Of a stretch of DNA of 14,554 bases, positions 1 to 7,273 are shown in pieces; the first letter of the stretch is position 1; the number at the start of each line of letters is the position of its first letter. The notes beneath the pieces are model-generated. The model worked only from the letters and a program-made list of their open reading frames with translations. It was not told where the DNA came from and searched no databases. The position numbers and the translations under genes were made by a program. Source of the DNA: Deltaproteobacteria bacterium (lineage in GTDB: Bacteria; Desulfobacterota; Desulfobacteria; Desulfobacterales; ETH-SRB1); contig JAFDFV010000016.1 in the NCBI GenBank assembly GCA_019309665.1, positions 1 to 14,554 of the forward strand, read 5' to 3'.

Positions 1-1064
1 GAATTTAACTACAACATAATCACCGGATGGAGTATATTTGTCCAGGGTTCCATCCCGCCAGTAGGGAATTTCATCAAGAGTAAGGCCTCCGGCGAGAAGC
101 GCTGAAATAAGAGCAATCGGAAAGCCGGTTGCTTTTGAGGCCAGCGCTGACGAGCGGGAAGTCCTGGGATTGATTTCTATAACCGCAACTTTTCCGGTTT
201 TGGGATCATGTGCGAACTGAATATTGGTGCCTCCGATGACTTCTATTGCCTCAACAATATCATAGGAGTATTTCTGAAGACGTTTCTGAAGTTCAGGAGA
301 GATTGTCATCATTGGCGCAGTGCAGAATGAATCTCCTGTATGAATGCCCATTGCGTCGACATTTTCTATGAAACATACCGTGATCATCTGATTTTTGGAA
401 TCACGTACAACTTCCAGTTCAAGTTCTTCCCAGCCCAGCACGGATTCTTCGACCAAAATCTGATTTGCCATACTTACAGCTATGCCGCGAGCGGCTATTG
501 TACGAAGTTCTTCAACATTGTAAACAAGACCGCCTCCTGTTCCTCCCATGGTGTATGCCGGACGTATTACAACAGGGTAACCAAGTTTTTAACTTTTTCC
601 GCATCCTCGACGCTGTTAACAGTCTGATTTTTCGGCATTTCAATCCCGAGTCGATTCATGGTTTCCTTAAATGCTGTACGGTCTTCCCCGCGCTCAATGG
701 CGTCAATGTTAACTCCGATGACCTTAACGCCGTATTTTTCAAGAACGCCCGCTTTTGCCAGCTCGGATGAAAGATTAAGTCCTGTCTGGCCACCCAGGTT
801 AGGCAGCAACGCATCCGGACGTTCGGTTTCAATAATCTCTGTTAATACTTTAAGGTTGAGAGGTTCTATATAAGTTACGTCGGCCGTTCCAGGGTCTGTC
901 ATTATAGTCGCAGGATTCGAGTTCACCAGTACTATCTCGTAGTCAAGGCTTCGCAAAGCCTTACAGGCCTGTGTTCCAGAATAATCGAACTCGCATGCCT
1001 GGCCGATTATTATTGGACCTGAACCGATAATTAATATTTTATTGATGTCGTTACGTCTGGGCAT
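1..1064 (-). CDS. carB: Carbamoyl-phosphate synthase large subunit, N-terminal third, with a frameshift
   Basis: The product makes carbamoyl phosphate in the cytoplasm from bicarbonate, ATP and glutamine-derived ammonia, for pyrimidine and arginine synthesis. The start is ATG at 1062-1064, with an AGGAG ribosome site just upstream. The first 160 or so residues carry the family N-terminus (GSGPIIIGQACEFDYSGTQA, LPNLGGQTGLNL). That frame then hits a stop at 567-569. The -1 frame continues without a break to the window edge with GYPVVIRPAYTMGGTGGG, EELRTIAARGI and EINPRTSRSSALASKATGF, all typical CarB ATP-grasp sequence. The switch fits loss of one base in the T run at 586-590 (A run in the mRNA): six instead of five would read VKKLGYPVV. 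About 355 residues are in the window; the family has about 1070, so the rest lies to the left. carA is not adjacent upstream. Family identity is certain; whether the gene is broken or the base call is wrong is open. Confidence 0.93.
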
Positions 1065-1150
1065 AAAAACTCCTTTGATTGTGATTGTAATACCTTAGTG
1101 CTTTGAAATATATCCGCTTCAGGTATAATCAATTCCAAACCAGCAAAAAC

Positions 1151-1278
1151 TTGCGCATAAGAGATCGTAAAGAAAGAACTTGCAGCAAATTAAAAGATAT
1201 GGTTGCAGTTCAGCGAAATTTTATAGAAAAATATATAATCCTGCCAGGTTCTTTCTTAACGATCTCTAATGCACTCAA
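1151..1278. repeat. Long imperfect inverted repeat in the carB leader
   Basis: The left arm 1151-1185 and the right arm 1241-1278 are near reverse complements. The core GAGATCGTAAAGAAAGAAC at 1161-1179 matches the complement of the right arm with one difference, and similarity continues outward through GCGCATAA/GTGCATTA. The loop is about 55 nt and AT-rich. In the carB transcript this would fold just upstream of the gene and is followed by a GTTTTTG stretch. It could be a small palindromic mobile element or a leader structure; the sequence alone does not decide. Confidence 0.7.
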
Positions 1279-1615
1279 ACAGTTTGCTGTTTTGAAATTG
1301 ATCACACCTGAAGCTCATACACGGCCGGTTTTTGTTTCATAAAACTAAAATATTACCTTTGACTCAATTTTTAGACATAGTCATAACTTTCGGTATTATT
1401 TATGAAATATTCTGGCCAAACTATTTCAGATGTGGTACATGTATTTTTTTGCATCGAAGCTATACACCTTATTGTTATGAATGACAACTTTCATTTAAAT
1501 TTTCGTGTTGATTGTAATTCTTGCAACAATTTGATATTGATTGAGTGGTTGACTATTCGACGGGTGCAATACAAAAAAGTGATAAGATATAAGACATTAA
1601 ATGGGTAGCTTTTTT

Positions 1616-1790
1616 GAATATCGAATGTCGAACAGGAAATAATGAATGTCGAAGGAAGGAATTCTGCCATTTGATATAGGTTTTTTAAGTCATTCAATTG
1701 ATCTCGATTTTTGTAACAAGCACAGATATTGCCAAACAAAACAAGAACAAAACTTCGTAATTCGACATTCCCTGTTCGACATTCGACATT
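1616..1790. repeat. GAATGTC-type repeat pair in inverted orientation
   Basis: Units related to GAATGTC/GAATATC occur at 1616-1653 (GAATATCGAATGTCGAACAG, then a second GAATGTCGAA). The reverse complement of 1761-1790 has the same series (AATGTC, GAATGTC, GAACAGGG, AATGTC, GAA). The two arms bracket about 107 bases of AT-rich sequence. Short-unit intergenic repeats of this type are, from memory, frequent in Desulfobacterales genomes. Reading frames through them are probably spurious. Confidence 0.75.
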
Positions 1791-1923
1791 AAATCAGTAT
1801 GTTCAATGGCTAAAGATATTATCACCAATGATGTAACTTTTTTGCATTGTACCCCTATTCGACTACTTACATGCCTTTGTGGCTGAACTATTACCTTTTT
1901 TCGAAGCTGTCAATTTTTGAATT

Positions 1924-3921
1924 ATGAGAAAAATAAATTTAATTTTTATCCTGATAGCAGTTCTGTTTTTATGGTCATGCGGGTTAAAAGATATTTTTTT
2001 GCCTGTTCCTGTCAAGCTTGGCCCTGGGGATGAGTTGTTTTCAAAAGCAGAAAAATTGTATCAGGCCAAATCATATGAGAAAGCCCTTAATGCTTATAAT
2101 GAGTATCTTTTCAGATTTCCTGACAGACCTCTTGCCGATGCTGCGCTCATAAAAACAGGGGCAATTTATACAGCGCTTGGAGATTATGCAGAAGCGCGTG
2201 ATAGCTATAAACGTTTGATTGTTGAATATCCTGACAGCTCTTTTGTGCCTGATGCAAGAGTTGAAGGGCTGGTTACATTTTATAATGAGGGTAAATACGA
2301 AAGAGTAATAAGGGAAGCTGACAGCGTTCTGGAAAAAATTGTATCCAGGATTCACATTCTGAGAACCTATGTTCTTGTGGGTGATACTTATATTGCAATC
2401 GGTTCACCGTTGGATGCTTTGCATTTTTATACATTAGCATTTGAGAAGTCTAAAGATCCGGAAAGAGAGACAGTTATTTCGAAACTTAAGGAGACAGTCG
2501 TACAGCTTGATAAGACAGATATTATGTCCATTGTAAAATACATGGGATATAAACCGCCTGCAGGTATGCTTATGTATCTGTATGGTCTTAAAAATGCTGA
2601 AAAAGAACAATATGATGACGCCATAATGATGCTTTCCTACTTTGTCGACAGGTTCCCTGGGCATAATTATGTTGGGCAGGCGAAAAAGATTATAGAAGAA
2701 CTCAGCGCAAAGGCTGTTTACAGCCGCTATACCATAGGTTGTTTGCTTCCGCTTAGCGGTTATTACAAAGATTTTGGCGTCAAGGCATTGAGAGGAATTG
2801 AACTTGCACTTGGGCAATTTTGCGCTCAGGGAGATCGGCAGTCTGTTAAAATAATAATAAAGGATACAGGTTCTGATCCGGATGTTGCTGTCAATGCAGT
2901 AAATGAGTTGTTTGAAGAGCATGTTGCAGCGATTATCGGACCAATTTTTACTGCTGAGTCTGCGGCTTTAGAAGCACAAAGCAGGGGGATCCCTATAGTT
3001 GTTATAACCCAGAAAGATAATATCGCTGATACCGGAGATTATGTTTTCAGAAATTTTTTTACCCCCAAAATGCAGGTTGAAACAATTGTTTCTTATGCAA
3101 TTGAAGAGCTTGAGCTGAAAAACTTTGCAATCCTTTATCCGAATGAAAATTATGGTAAAGTGTTTATGAATCTTTTCTGGGATGAAGTTATGGCTTATGA
3201 CGGGAAAGTAGTCGGGGTTGAATCGTACGAGATTGATAGCGCTGATTTTGCTGATCCAATAAAGAAACTTGTGGGGCTTTACTATGAATTGCCGGAGGAT
3301 CTAAAAAATACAGAGGAGCTGATTGAAGGCGAAGATAAAAGCGCTGATTTTGAAGAAGTTAAGGATGAAAATGAGGCTGATGAGCCCATAGAGGAAGAGA
3401 GCTCTGTGGAGGATGAGGAACTTATAGAGGATGATGAGCCAAAGCCTGTTATTGATTTTGATGCTATATTTATTCCTGACTCACCGAAAAGAGCAGGACT
3501 TATTATTCCTCAGTTGTCATTTTATGATGTTGATAATGTATATCTTTTTGGTACCAATCTATGGCATTCAGACATTTTAATCAAAATGGCGTGCCAATAT
3601 GTACAGAATGCCATAATGCCCGATATCTTTTTTGCAGAAAGCTCTTCAGAAAAGGTGAGAGATTTTGTCAGGACTTTTGAGAAGACTTTCAGGGAGAAAC
3701 CCGATTTTATAGAAGCTGTAGCTTATGATACCGCAATGATGTTGTTTCAGATAGTCAGCCGTCCGGATGTCCGATTTAGAGGCGCAGTAAAAAATGAGCT
3801 AATGAAACTTAGTAATTTTCAGGGGGTGACAGGTCTTACTTCATTTGATAATAACGGGGAGCTTAAGAAAGATCTTTATCTTCTTAAAATTAAGGGTAAT
3901 AAATTTGTTGAGCTGGAATAG
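1924..3921 (+). CDS. Lipoprotein with TPR region and LpoA/LppC-like periplasmic-binding domain
   Basis: The 665-residue product begins with a lipoprotein signal (MRKINLIFILIAVLFLWSCG) whose acceptor is Cys19, so it should be membrane-anchored and periplasmic. Residues 34-260 form TPR-like helical pairs (ALNAYNEYLFRFPDRPLADA, ARDSYKRLIVEYPDSSFVPD, then YDDAIMMLSYFVDRFPGHNY). From residue 268 a type 1 periplasmic-binding fold starts with YTIGCLLPLSGYYKDFG and continues through VAAIIGP to the C-terminus. This order matches LpoA/LppC-like proteins, some of which activate penicillin-binding proteins, and branched-chain amino-acid-type receptors; which role applies here is not visible. Residues about 456-507 are a very acidic insertion of Glu/Asp clusters, unusual for the fold. 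No good Shine-Dalgarno precedes the ATG, but the signal peptide fixes the start. Its stop touches the palindrome separating it from the converging phosphofructokinase gene. Confidence 0.85.
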   Translation: MRKINLIFILIAVLFLWSCGLKDIFLPVPVKLGPGDELFSKAEKLYQAKSYEKALNAYNEYLFRFPDRPLADAALIKTGAIYTALGDYAEARDSYKRLIVEYPDSSFVPDARVEGLVTFYNEGKYERVIREADSVLEKIVSRIHILRTYVLVGDTYIAIGSPLDALHFYTLAFEKSKDPERETVISKLKETVVQLDKTDIMSIVKYMGYKPPAGMLMYLYGLKNAEKEQYDDAIMMLSYFVDRFPGHNYVGQAKKIIEELSAKAVYSRYTIGCLLPLSGYYKDFGVKALRGIELALGQFCAQGDRQSVKIIIKDTGSDPDVAVNAVNELFEEHVAAIIGPIFTAESAALEAQSRGIPIVVITQKDNIADTGDYVFRNFFTPKMQVETIVSYAIEELELKNFAILYPNENYGKVFMNLFWDEVMAYDGKVVGVESYEIDSADFADPIKKLVGLYYELPEDLKNTEELIEGEDKSADFEEVKDENEADEPIEEESSVEDEELIEDDEPKPVIDFDAIFIPDSPKRAGLIIPQLSFYDVDNVYLFGTNLWHSDILIKMACQYVQNAIMPDIFFAESSSEKVRDFVRTFEKTFREKPDFIEAVAYDTAMMLFQIVSRPDVRFRGAVKNELMKLSNFQGVTGLTSFDNNGELKKDLYLLKIKGNKFVELE

Positions 3922-4027
3922 TAACGGTTTACAGTTCACAGTTCACGGTTCACGGTTAAAATGCTACAGTTGTTGCATAGTTCATTAAAAAACCGTAAAC
4001 CGTAAACTGACAACCGTAAACGGTTAG
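3921..4027. terminator. Palindromic repeat between two converging stop codons, possible bidirectional terminator
   Basis: Arms 3921-3957 and 3991-4027 are each 37 nt and complementary at 30 of 37 positions, with a 33-nt loop. Both are built from hexamer/heptamer variants of ACGGTTC, ACAGTTC and ACGGTTT. The left arm starts on the last base of the lipoprotein TAG; the right arm contains the phosphofructokinase stop (4024-4026). The same units recur at 5371-5406. The position fits transcription termination in both directions, but there is no long T tract, so this is inference. Confidence 0.55.
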
Positions 4028-5352
4028 TCATTCTTAAATGAACTCTGTCCTGTTGCATGAAGAACACTTAGCCACAATTTACCGTTTGGATCAATTTTTT
4101 TCCGCTTGCCGGCTGAGGCGCCCATTGGGATATGAACAAAATAGTTGTTCCAGTGGCCGATTAGAACTCTCGTTTTTCCTGCCATGCCGGCATGAACGGC
4201 ATCACGTCCCAGAAAGCTGCAAAAAACATGGTCATTTGCATTTGCCGGCAGACTCCTAATCATATAACTGGGATCAATATATTTAAGTGATATATTAATG
4301 TTTCTGGATTTGAAATAAGATATTATTTTGTCTTTTAAAAACAGCCCGATATCTTTGAGCCTGATGTTTCCTGATTCATCACGTTCATTATTTTTATTGA
4401 TTTCAAAAAACTTCTGGCCTGTTCCCTCAGCCACAAGTATTACAGCATGTTTCCTGAGATTGATACGCTTTTCAAGCGCGTTTAGAAAACCTTTTGGCCC
4501 TTCAAGATCAAAATCGACTTCCGGTATGAGCACAAAGTTTACATTCTGTTGAGCGAGGGCGCTTGTTGCCGTTATAAAACCGGAATACCTTCCCATAAGT
4601 TTTATAAGTCCTATTCCGTTTGGATATCCTACAGCTTCATTGTGGGCTCCCCTGATCGCCTGTGTGGCCATTTCAACAGCGGTATCAAAACCGAAAGTCC
4701 TTGATACCATATAAATATCATTATCTATTGTTTTCGGTATTCCAATGACACTTATTTTCAGGCCCATTTTTGTTATGGTATTGATTATCTTGGTTGCAGC
4801 CATAAGTGTTCCATCGCCCCCGATCATAAAAAGGATGCCTATGTTCATTTTCTGAAGGGTATTGACAATTTCATCTATTGACTGCGCTCCTCTTGAAGAC
4901 CCTAAGATTGAACCACCCATTTCAAGTATATTGACAACTGATTCAGGCTTAAGATCCATTATCTCGTGGCCGTATTTTGGAATAAAACCCTGGAGGCCGT
5001 ATTTTATACCATAGATATTCCGGACCCCGTAACTGTAATGAAGTTCCAAAACTATTGAACGAATTATATCATTAAGACCAGGGCATAGCCCGCCACATGT
5101 CACAATTGCACACCTTAGTTTGCCGGGATCGAAAAATATTTTGCTTCTGGGACCAGCTATTTCAAATGATGGAGGTATTTCCCCTGCCTTGACTGTCTTT
5201 ATAAGCCTCTCAGATTTTACGTCTATTAATACCTTGTCATTATCGGAAACGAAATTTTGACTTTTTGCGCTTTTTTCCCATCTTCTAATCGGTGATAATA
5301 TTTTTGGCTCACCTAAAGTCTCTATTTTTGCGTCGATGGAATTATAATCCAT
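4024..5352 (-). CDS. 6-phosphofructokinase, probably ATP-dependent
   Basis: This cytoplasmic glycolytic enzyme phosphorylates fructose 6-phosphate. I take ATG 5350-5352 as start (442 residues): TGAGG lies about 8 nt upstream, while an in-frame TTG twelve bases earlier lacks its own ribosome site. Family landmarks in order are the glycine-rich CGGLCPGLND, then GGDGT at about 178-182, PKTIDND at about 206-212 with the catalytic Asp, MGRYSGFIT, and a LIPEVDF segment. The Gly in GGDGT is the residue seen in ATP enzymes, where PPi enzymes have Asp. The Lys in PKTIDND is usual for PPi enzymes. This Gly plus Lys mixture is known from the plant and trypanosome ATP-PFK lineage, and the about 75-residue N-terminal extension fits it too. 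The gene follows kdsD by about 60 bases on the same strand and may be co-transcribed. Confidence 0.9.
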   Translation of the reverse strand: MDYNSIDAKIETLGEPKILSPIRRWEKSAKSQNFVSDNDKVLIDVKSERLIKTVKAGEIPPSFEIAGPRSKIFFDPGKLRCAIVTCGGLCPGLNDIIRSIVLELHYSYGVRNIYGIKYGLQGFIPKYGHEIMDLKPESVVNILEMGGSILGSSRGAQSIDEIVNTLQKMNIGILFMIGGDGTLMAATKIINTITKMGLKISVIGIPKTIDNDIYMVSRTFGFDTAVEMATQAIRGAHNEAVGYPNGIGLIKLMGRYSGFITATSALAQQNVNFVLIPEVDFDLEGPKGFLNALEKRINLRKHAVILVAEGTGQKFFEINKNNERDESGNIRLKDIGLFLKDKIISYFKSRNINISLKYIDPSYMIRSLPANANDHVFCSFLGRDAVHAGMAGKTRVLIGHWNNYFVHIPMGASAGKRKKIDPNGKLWLSVLHATGQSSFKND

Positions 5353-5370
5353 AACCAACCTCAATAATTT

Positions 5371-5406
5371 AACAGTTTACAGTTCACGGTTTACGGTTCA
5401 CAGTTG
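5371..5406. repeat. ACGGTTC/ACAGTTC short-unit repeat between kdsD and the PFK gene
   Basis: The segment reads AACAGTTTACAGTTCACGGT followed by TTACGGTTCACAGTTG, the same hexamer/heptamer units that build both arms of the palindrome at 3921-4027. It fills most of the gap between the two minus-strand genes, so two copies flank the phosphofructokinase gene. Confidence 0.75.
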
Positions 5407-5415
5407 CCAATTATT

Positions 5416-6390
5416 TTACTTACCATTAAATTTAAAATCACCTTTACCTAATATATCGTGGAGATGCAAAATACCCTCAATTTTTCCAATTGAATTAGTT
5501 ATTGGGAGGATAGTTATCTGATACTGTTCCATTATGTTAAGTGCATCATAAGCCGCAGAATCAGGGCTGACAGTTTGTGGATTTTTTGTCATAACATCTT
5601 CGACTGCAAGTTCAAAAATGTTTTTTTTCTTTGCAATAATACGCCTTATATCACCATCGGTTATTATACCTGTAAGGATTTTATCTTTTGTTATTACAAG
5701 AGTCGTTCCCAGTTCAAGACGATTGATTTCATTTATAGCGATTTCCATACTTGTTCCCGCGAAAACTCCTGGCACAGCCTCTCCTGTTAGCATGATATCT
5801 TTAACTTTGCTGGAAAGCCGCCGGCCCAATATGCCTCCTGGATGAATTTTTTTGAAATCGCTGGGTTTAAAATGTTTTTTATTAATGAGAACAACAGCAA
5901 GCGCATCCCCCATTGCAAGCATGGCGCTTGTGCTGGCAGTAGGCGCAAGGCCTAAAGGGCATGCTTCTTTTTCGACACCAACGTTAATTACTATATCACT
6001 GTGTTTTGCCAGGGTTGAATGCATATTCCCTGTAAAAGCTATAACCTTGCACCCTATCTTGCATATGCTTGATAAAAGGATATTAAGCTCATCGGTTTCA
6101 CCGCTGTAGGAAAGAGCAATAAATATATCATCCTGACATACAATGCCAAGATCTCCGTGCATGGCTTCAACAGGATGTAAAAATATTGATCTTGTGCCTG
6201 TGCTGTTCAGGGTGGCCACGATCTTTCTGCCAACTATTCCGGATTTGCCGATACCACCTATTATTACACGACCGCTGGAATTGAAGATAAGTTCCACCAT
6301 CTTGGAGAAATTGTCGTCAATCCGGTCTGTCAATCCAAGTATACCCTCTGCTTCTATTTTAAGAACCTCAATTGCTTCTTTAATTATCAT
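5416..6390 (-). CDS. kdsD: Arabinose-5-phosphate isomerase (KDO pathway)
   Basis: The enzyme interconverts ribulose 5-phosphate and arabinose 5-phosphate, the first step of KDO synthesis for lipopolysaccharide. The 324 residues match KdsD/KpsF length. An N-terminal SIS domain carries GGIGKSGIVGRKIVATLNST, HPVEAMHGDLG with the active-site His region, ALSYSGETDEL for phosphosugar binding and IHPGGILGRRL with the second conserved His. Two CBS domains follow from about residue 200 (VKDIMLTGEAVP, TDGDIRRII; VEDVMTKNPQTVS, LHLHDILG). The start is ATG 6388-6390 with AAGGA a few bases upstream. kdsA, kdsC and lpt genes, which often cluster with it, are absent here; its follower is a phosphofructokinase gene. 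Intact in sequence; a capsule-type KpsF paralogue cannot be excluded. Confidence 0.93.
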   Translation of the reverse strand: MIIKEAIEVLKIEAEGILGLTDRIDDNFSKMVELIFNSSGRVIIGGIGKSGIVGRKIVATLNSTGTRSIFLHPVEAMHGDLGIVCQDDIFIALSYSGETDELNILLSSICKIGCKVIAFTGNMHSTLAKHSDIVINVGVEKEACPLGLAPTASTSAMLAMGDALAVVLINKKHFKPSDFKKIHPGGILGRRLSSKVKDIMLTGEAVPGVFAGTSMEIAINEINRLELGTTLVITKDKILTGIITDGDIRRIIAKKKNIFELAVEDVMTKNPQTVSPDSAAYDALNIMEQYQITILPITNSIGKIEGILHLHDILGKGDFKFNGK

Positions 6391-6419
6391 ATATATTATT
6401 TCCTTATTTTTAATAGTAC

Positions 6420-6514
6420 ACCACGGATTTTCACGGAATTATCAAAATACTCTTCTCATCATTGCGAACGTCTCTGTTTGCAATTTTCAGTGAAACTCCG
6501 TGTTGTTCCGTGGT
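6420..6514. repeat. CCACGGA-type inverted repeat
   Basis: ACCACGGATTTTCACGGA at 6420-6437 matches the reverse complement of 6497-6514 (ACCACGGAACAACACGGA) at 14 of 18 positions, with a 59-nt loop. The CCACGGA/CACGGA units are another short-unit intergenic repeat type, placed just upstream of kdsD. Confidence 0.65.
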
Positions 6515-6640
6515 TAGCTTTTGCCATTTTTTTAAAAAAGGCCGAACTGTTACCCTTAATTAAAAGCTTTAAGCTAAGTTCTCAATTTTTCGATTAAAAA
6601 TCAAGCGCTCTTTTTTTGTTTACCACCCCAACAAGAAGCT

Positions 6641-6674
6641 ATCAATTTTTAGTTGACAATCAATTTTTAGTTGA
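6641..6674. repeat. Tandem 16-bp direct repeat over the promoter
   Basis: ATCAATTTTTAGTTGA occurs exactly twice, at 6641-6656 and 6659-6674, with an 18-bp period. Each copy has TCAA and TTGA at its ends, an inverted arrangement common in operators. Copy 1 overlaps the -35 box and copy 2 fills the -35/-10 spacer. It may be a regulator site, but no regulator gene is nearby. Confidence 0.6.
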
Positions 6675-6681
6675 TTATATA
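6653..6681 (+). promoter_or_regulatory. Sigma70-type promoter for the PxxKW gene
   Basis: TTGACA at 6653-6658 is followed, after exactly 17 bases, by TATATA at 6676-6681. That is a perfect -35 box, optimal spacing and a near-consensus -10 box on the strand of the downstream gene. Transcription should begin near 6688, giving a leader of about 100 nt that contains the hairpin at 6713-6750. Confidence 0.65.
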
Positions 6682-6712
6682 TTTCGCCTGCTTTTCTGAA
6701 GAGTATTTCTTG

Positions 6713-6750
6713 AAAGCCGGGGAGACTTAATGTTTCTGAGGCTTTTTTTT
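6713..6750 (+). terminator. Terminator-like hairpin in the PxxKW leader (possible attenuator)
   Basis: AAAGCC (6713-6718) pairs with GGCTTT (6740-6745). After a 2x2 internal loop, GGAGAC (6721-6726) pairs with GTTTCT (6732-6737, two G-U pairs), closing on the loop TTAAT. Eight T residues occupy 6743-6750. This is an intrinsic terminator layout between the promoter and the start codon. No plus-strand gene upstream needs it, so it may stop part of the leader transcript or define a short RNA of about 60 nt. Confidence 0.55.
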
Positions 6751-6776
6751 GGATTTTATAAGGTTCAAGGTAAAAA

Positions 6777-6783
6777 AGGAGGT
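6777..6783 (+). promoter_or_regulatory. Ribosome binding site that fixes the TTG start of the PxxKW gene
   Basis: AGGAGGT is a near-perfect anti-16S match and lies 7 nt before TTG 6791-6793. The longer frame beginning at TTG 6749 starts inside the T tract of the leader hairpin and has no such site. Confidence 0.8.
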
Positions 6784-6790
6784 GGTTGAA

Positions 6791-7069
6791 TTGGTTTGTT
6801 CAACTGTTAGAGAAGGTGTGAATTGCCCATTTATGACTGCAAAGGGATGTAATTATAATAGCGGGATTTGCCATGAGATCGATGAGAAATGTAAAGGATG
6901 TAACCGCAGTGCTGAATTTTCATCCGGTTGGTACTGTACTGTATATCCGGATCCATCTTTAAAATGGAAAAATGGGGACTGTAACTTTGCTTCTCATGTT
7001 TCCGCAGTATCAAATGGTAAAAAAGCAAAGCTTAATCCATTAAAGGCATCCAAGAGAAGCAACAGATAA
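6791..7069 (+). CDS. PxxKW family cysteine-rich small protein
   Basis: With the TTG start the product has 92 residues beginning MVCSTVREGVNCPFMTAKGC. It has eight cysteines (about 3, 12, 20, 27, 34, 37, 49, 64), including a CKGC pair, and the family signature PSLKW at about 55-59 within YPDPSLKWKNG. The tail is Lys/Arg-rich and ends NPLKASKRSNR. The pattern suggests metal binding or disulfides, but I know no established function; the family is remembered mainly from deltaproteobacteria. There is no signal peptide or membrane segment. The gene stands alone between its own promoter and terminator, so it is probably a single-gene transcript. Its leader carries a direct repeat and a hairpin that hint at regulated expression. 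Confidence 0.85.
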   Translation: MVCSTVREGVNCPFMTAKGCNYNSGICHEIDEKCKGCNRSAEFSSGWYCTVYPDPSLKWKNGDCNFASHVSAVSNGKKAKLNPLKASKRSNR

Positions 7070-7093
7070 TGTTGCTTTCTATCTACAGATAAT

Positions 7094-7130
7094 CCCCGCT
7101 TAATTCAAGCTAAATTGAGCGGGGTTTATT
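7094..7130 (+). terminator. Intrinsic terminator after the PxxKW gene
   Basis: CCCCGCT at 7094-7100 pairs with AGCGGGG at 7118-7124, and the stem extends inward by about five A-T/G-T pairs to a seven-base loop. TTTATTCATTTT follows. It lies 24 nt after the TAA, a normal rho-independent arrangement. Confidence 0.85.
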
Positions 7131-7273
7131 CATTTTAAATCATCCTTTTTTAAAGCTCTTTTCCCTTGACATTTTTCCCATCTAACCTGTAAGAATCACT
7201 CTTATTGATTAATCGGTTTAAACTACTACATCTAATGGTAGTACTCGTTTTACCGTTACAGTAATTATTCAAG

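Larger units (their letters stand above)
1065..1923. other. Intergenic spacer between divergent carB and the lipoprotein gene
   Basis: This 860-base stretch is AT-rich and contains no reading frame with recognisable protein character; the short frames at 1103-1342 and 1402-1608 have no family motif and no convincing ribosome site. It holds two inverted-repeat structures (listed separately) and, at 1881-1895, GGCTGAACTATTACC, which recurs with two changes at 6540-6554. No promoter is clear enough to call. Confidence 0.6.
6391..6748. other. Intergenic spacer between divergent kdsD and the PxxKW gene
   Basis: No coding sequence is visible. The spacer holds the CCACGGA inverted repeat (6420-6514), a 15-nt motif GGCCGAACTGTTACC at 6540-6554 resembling 1881-1895, three CAATTTTT-centred motifs (about 6581, 6643, 6661), the promoter at 6653-6681 and most of the leader hairpin (6713-6750). 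I found no convincing minus-strand promoter for kdsD. Confidence 0.6.

Noticed and set aside
565..600. Programmed -1 frameshift in carB
   Set aside because: The T-AAA-AAC context re-pairs poorly and no programmed shift is known to me in CarB; an indel is simpler.
1402..1608. Possible 68-residue gene in the carB spacer
   Set aside because: Composition is that of AT-rich non-coding DNA, with no ribosome site and no family motif.
1491..1739. Minus-strand 82-residue frame
   Set aside because: It reads through the GAATGTC repeat; peptides of the FDIQKSYPF kind arise from this repeat type.
6749..6790. Longer N-terminus for the PxxKW protein
   Set aside because: The extra codons overlap the hairpin T tract and the AGGAGGT ribosome site, and family members start at MVC.
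7166..7195. Promoter with TTGACA for the aminotransferase gene
   Set aside because: The -35 box is perfect, but no acceptable -10 box occurs at 16-18 bases, and the gene starts about 480 bases on.
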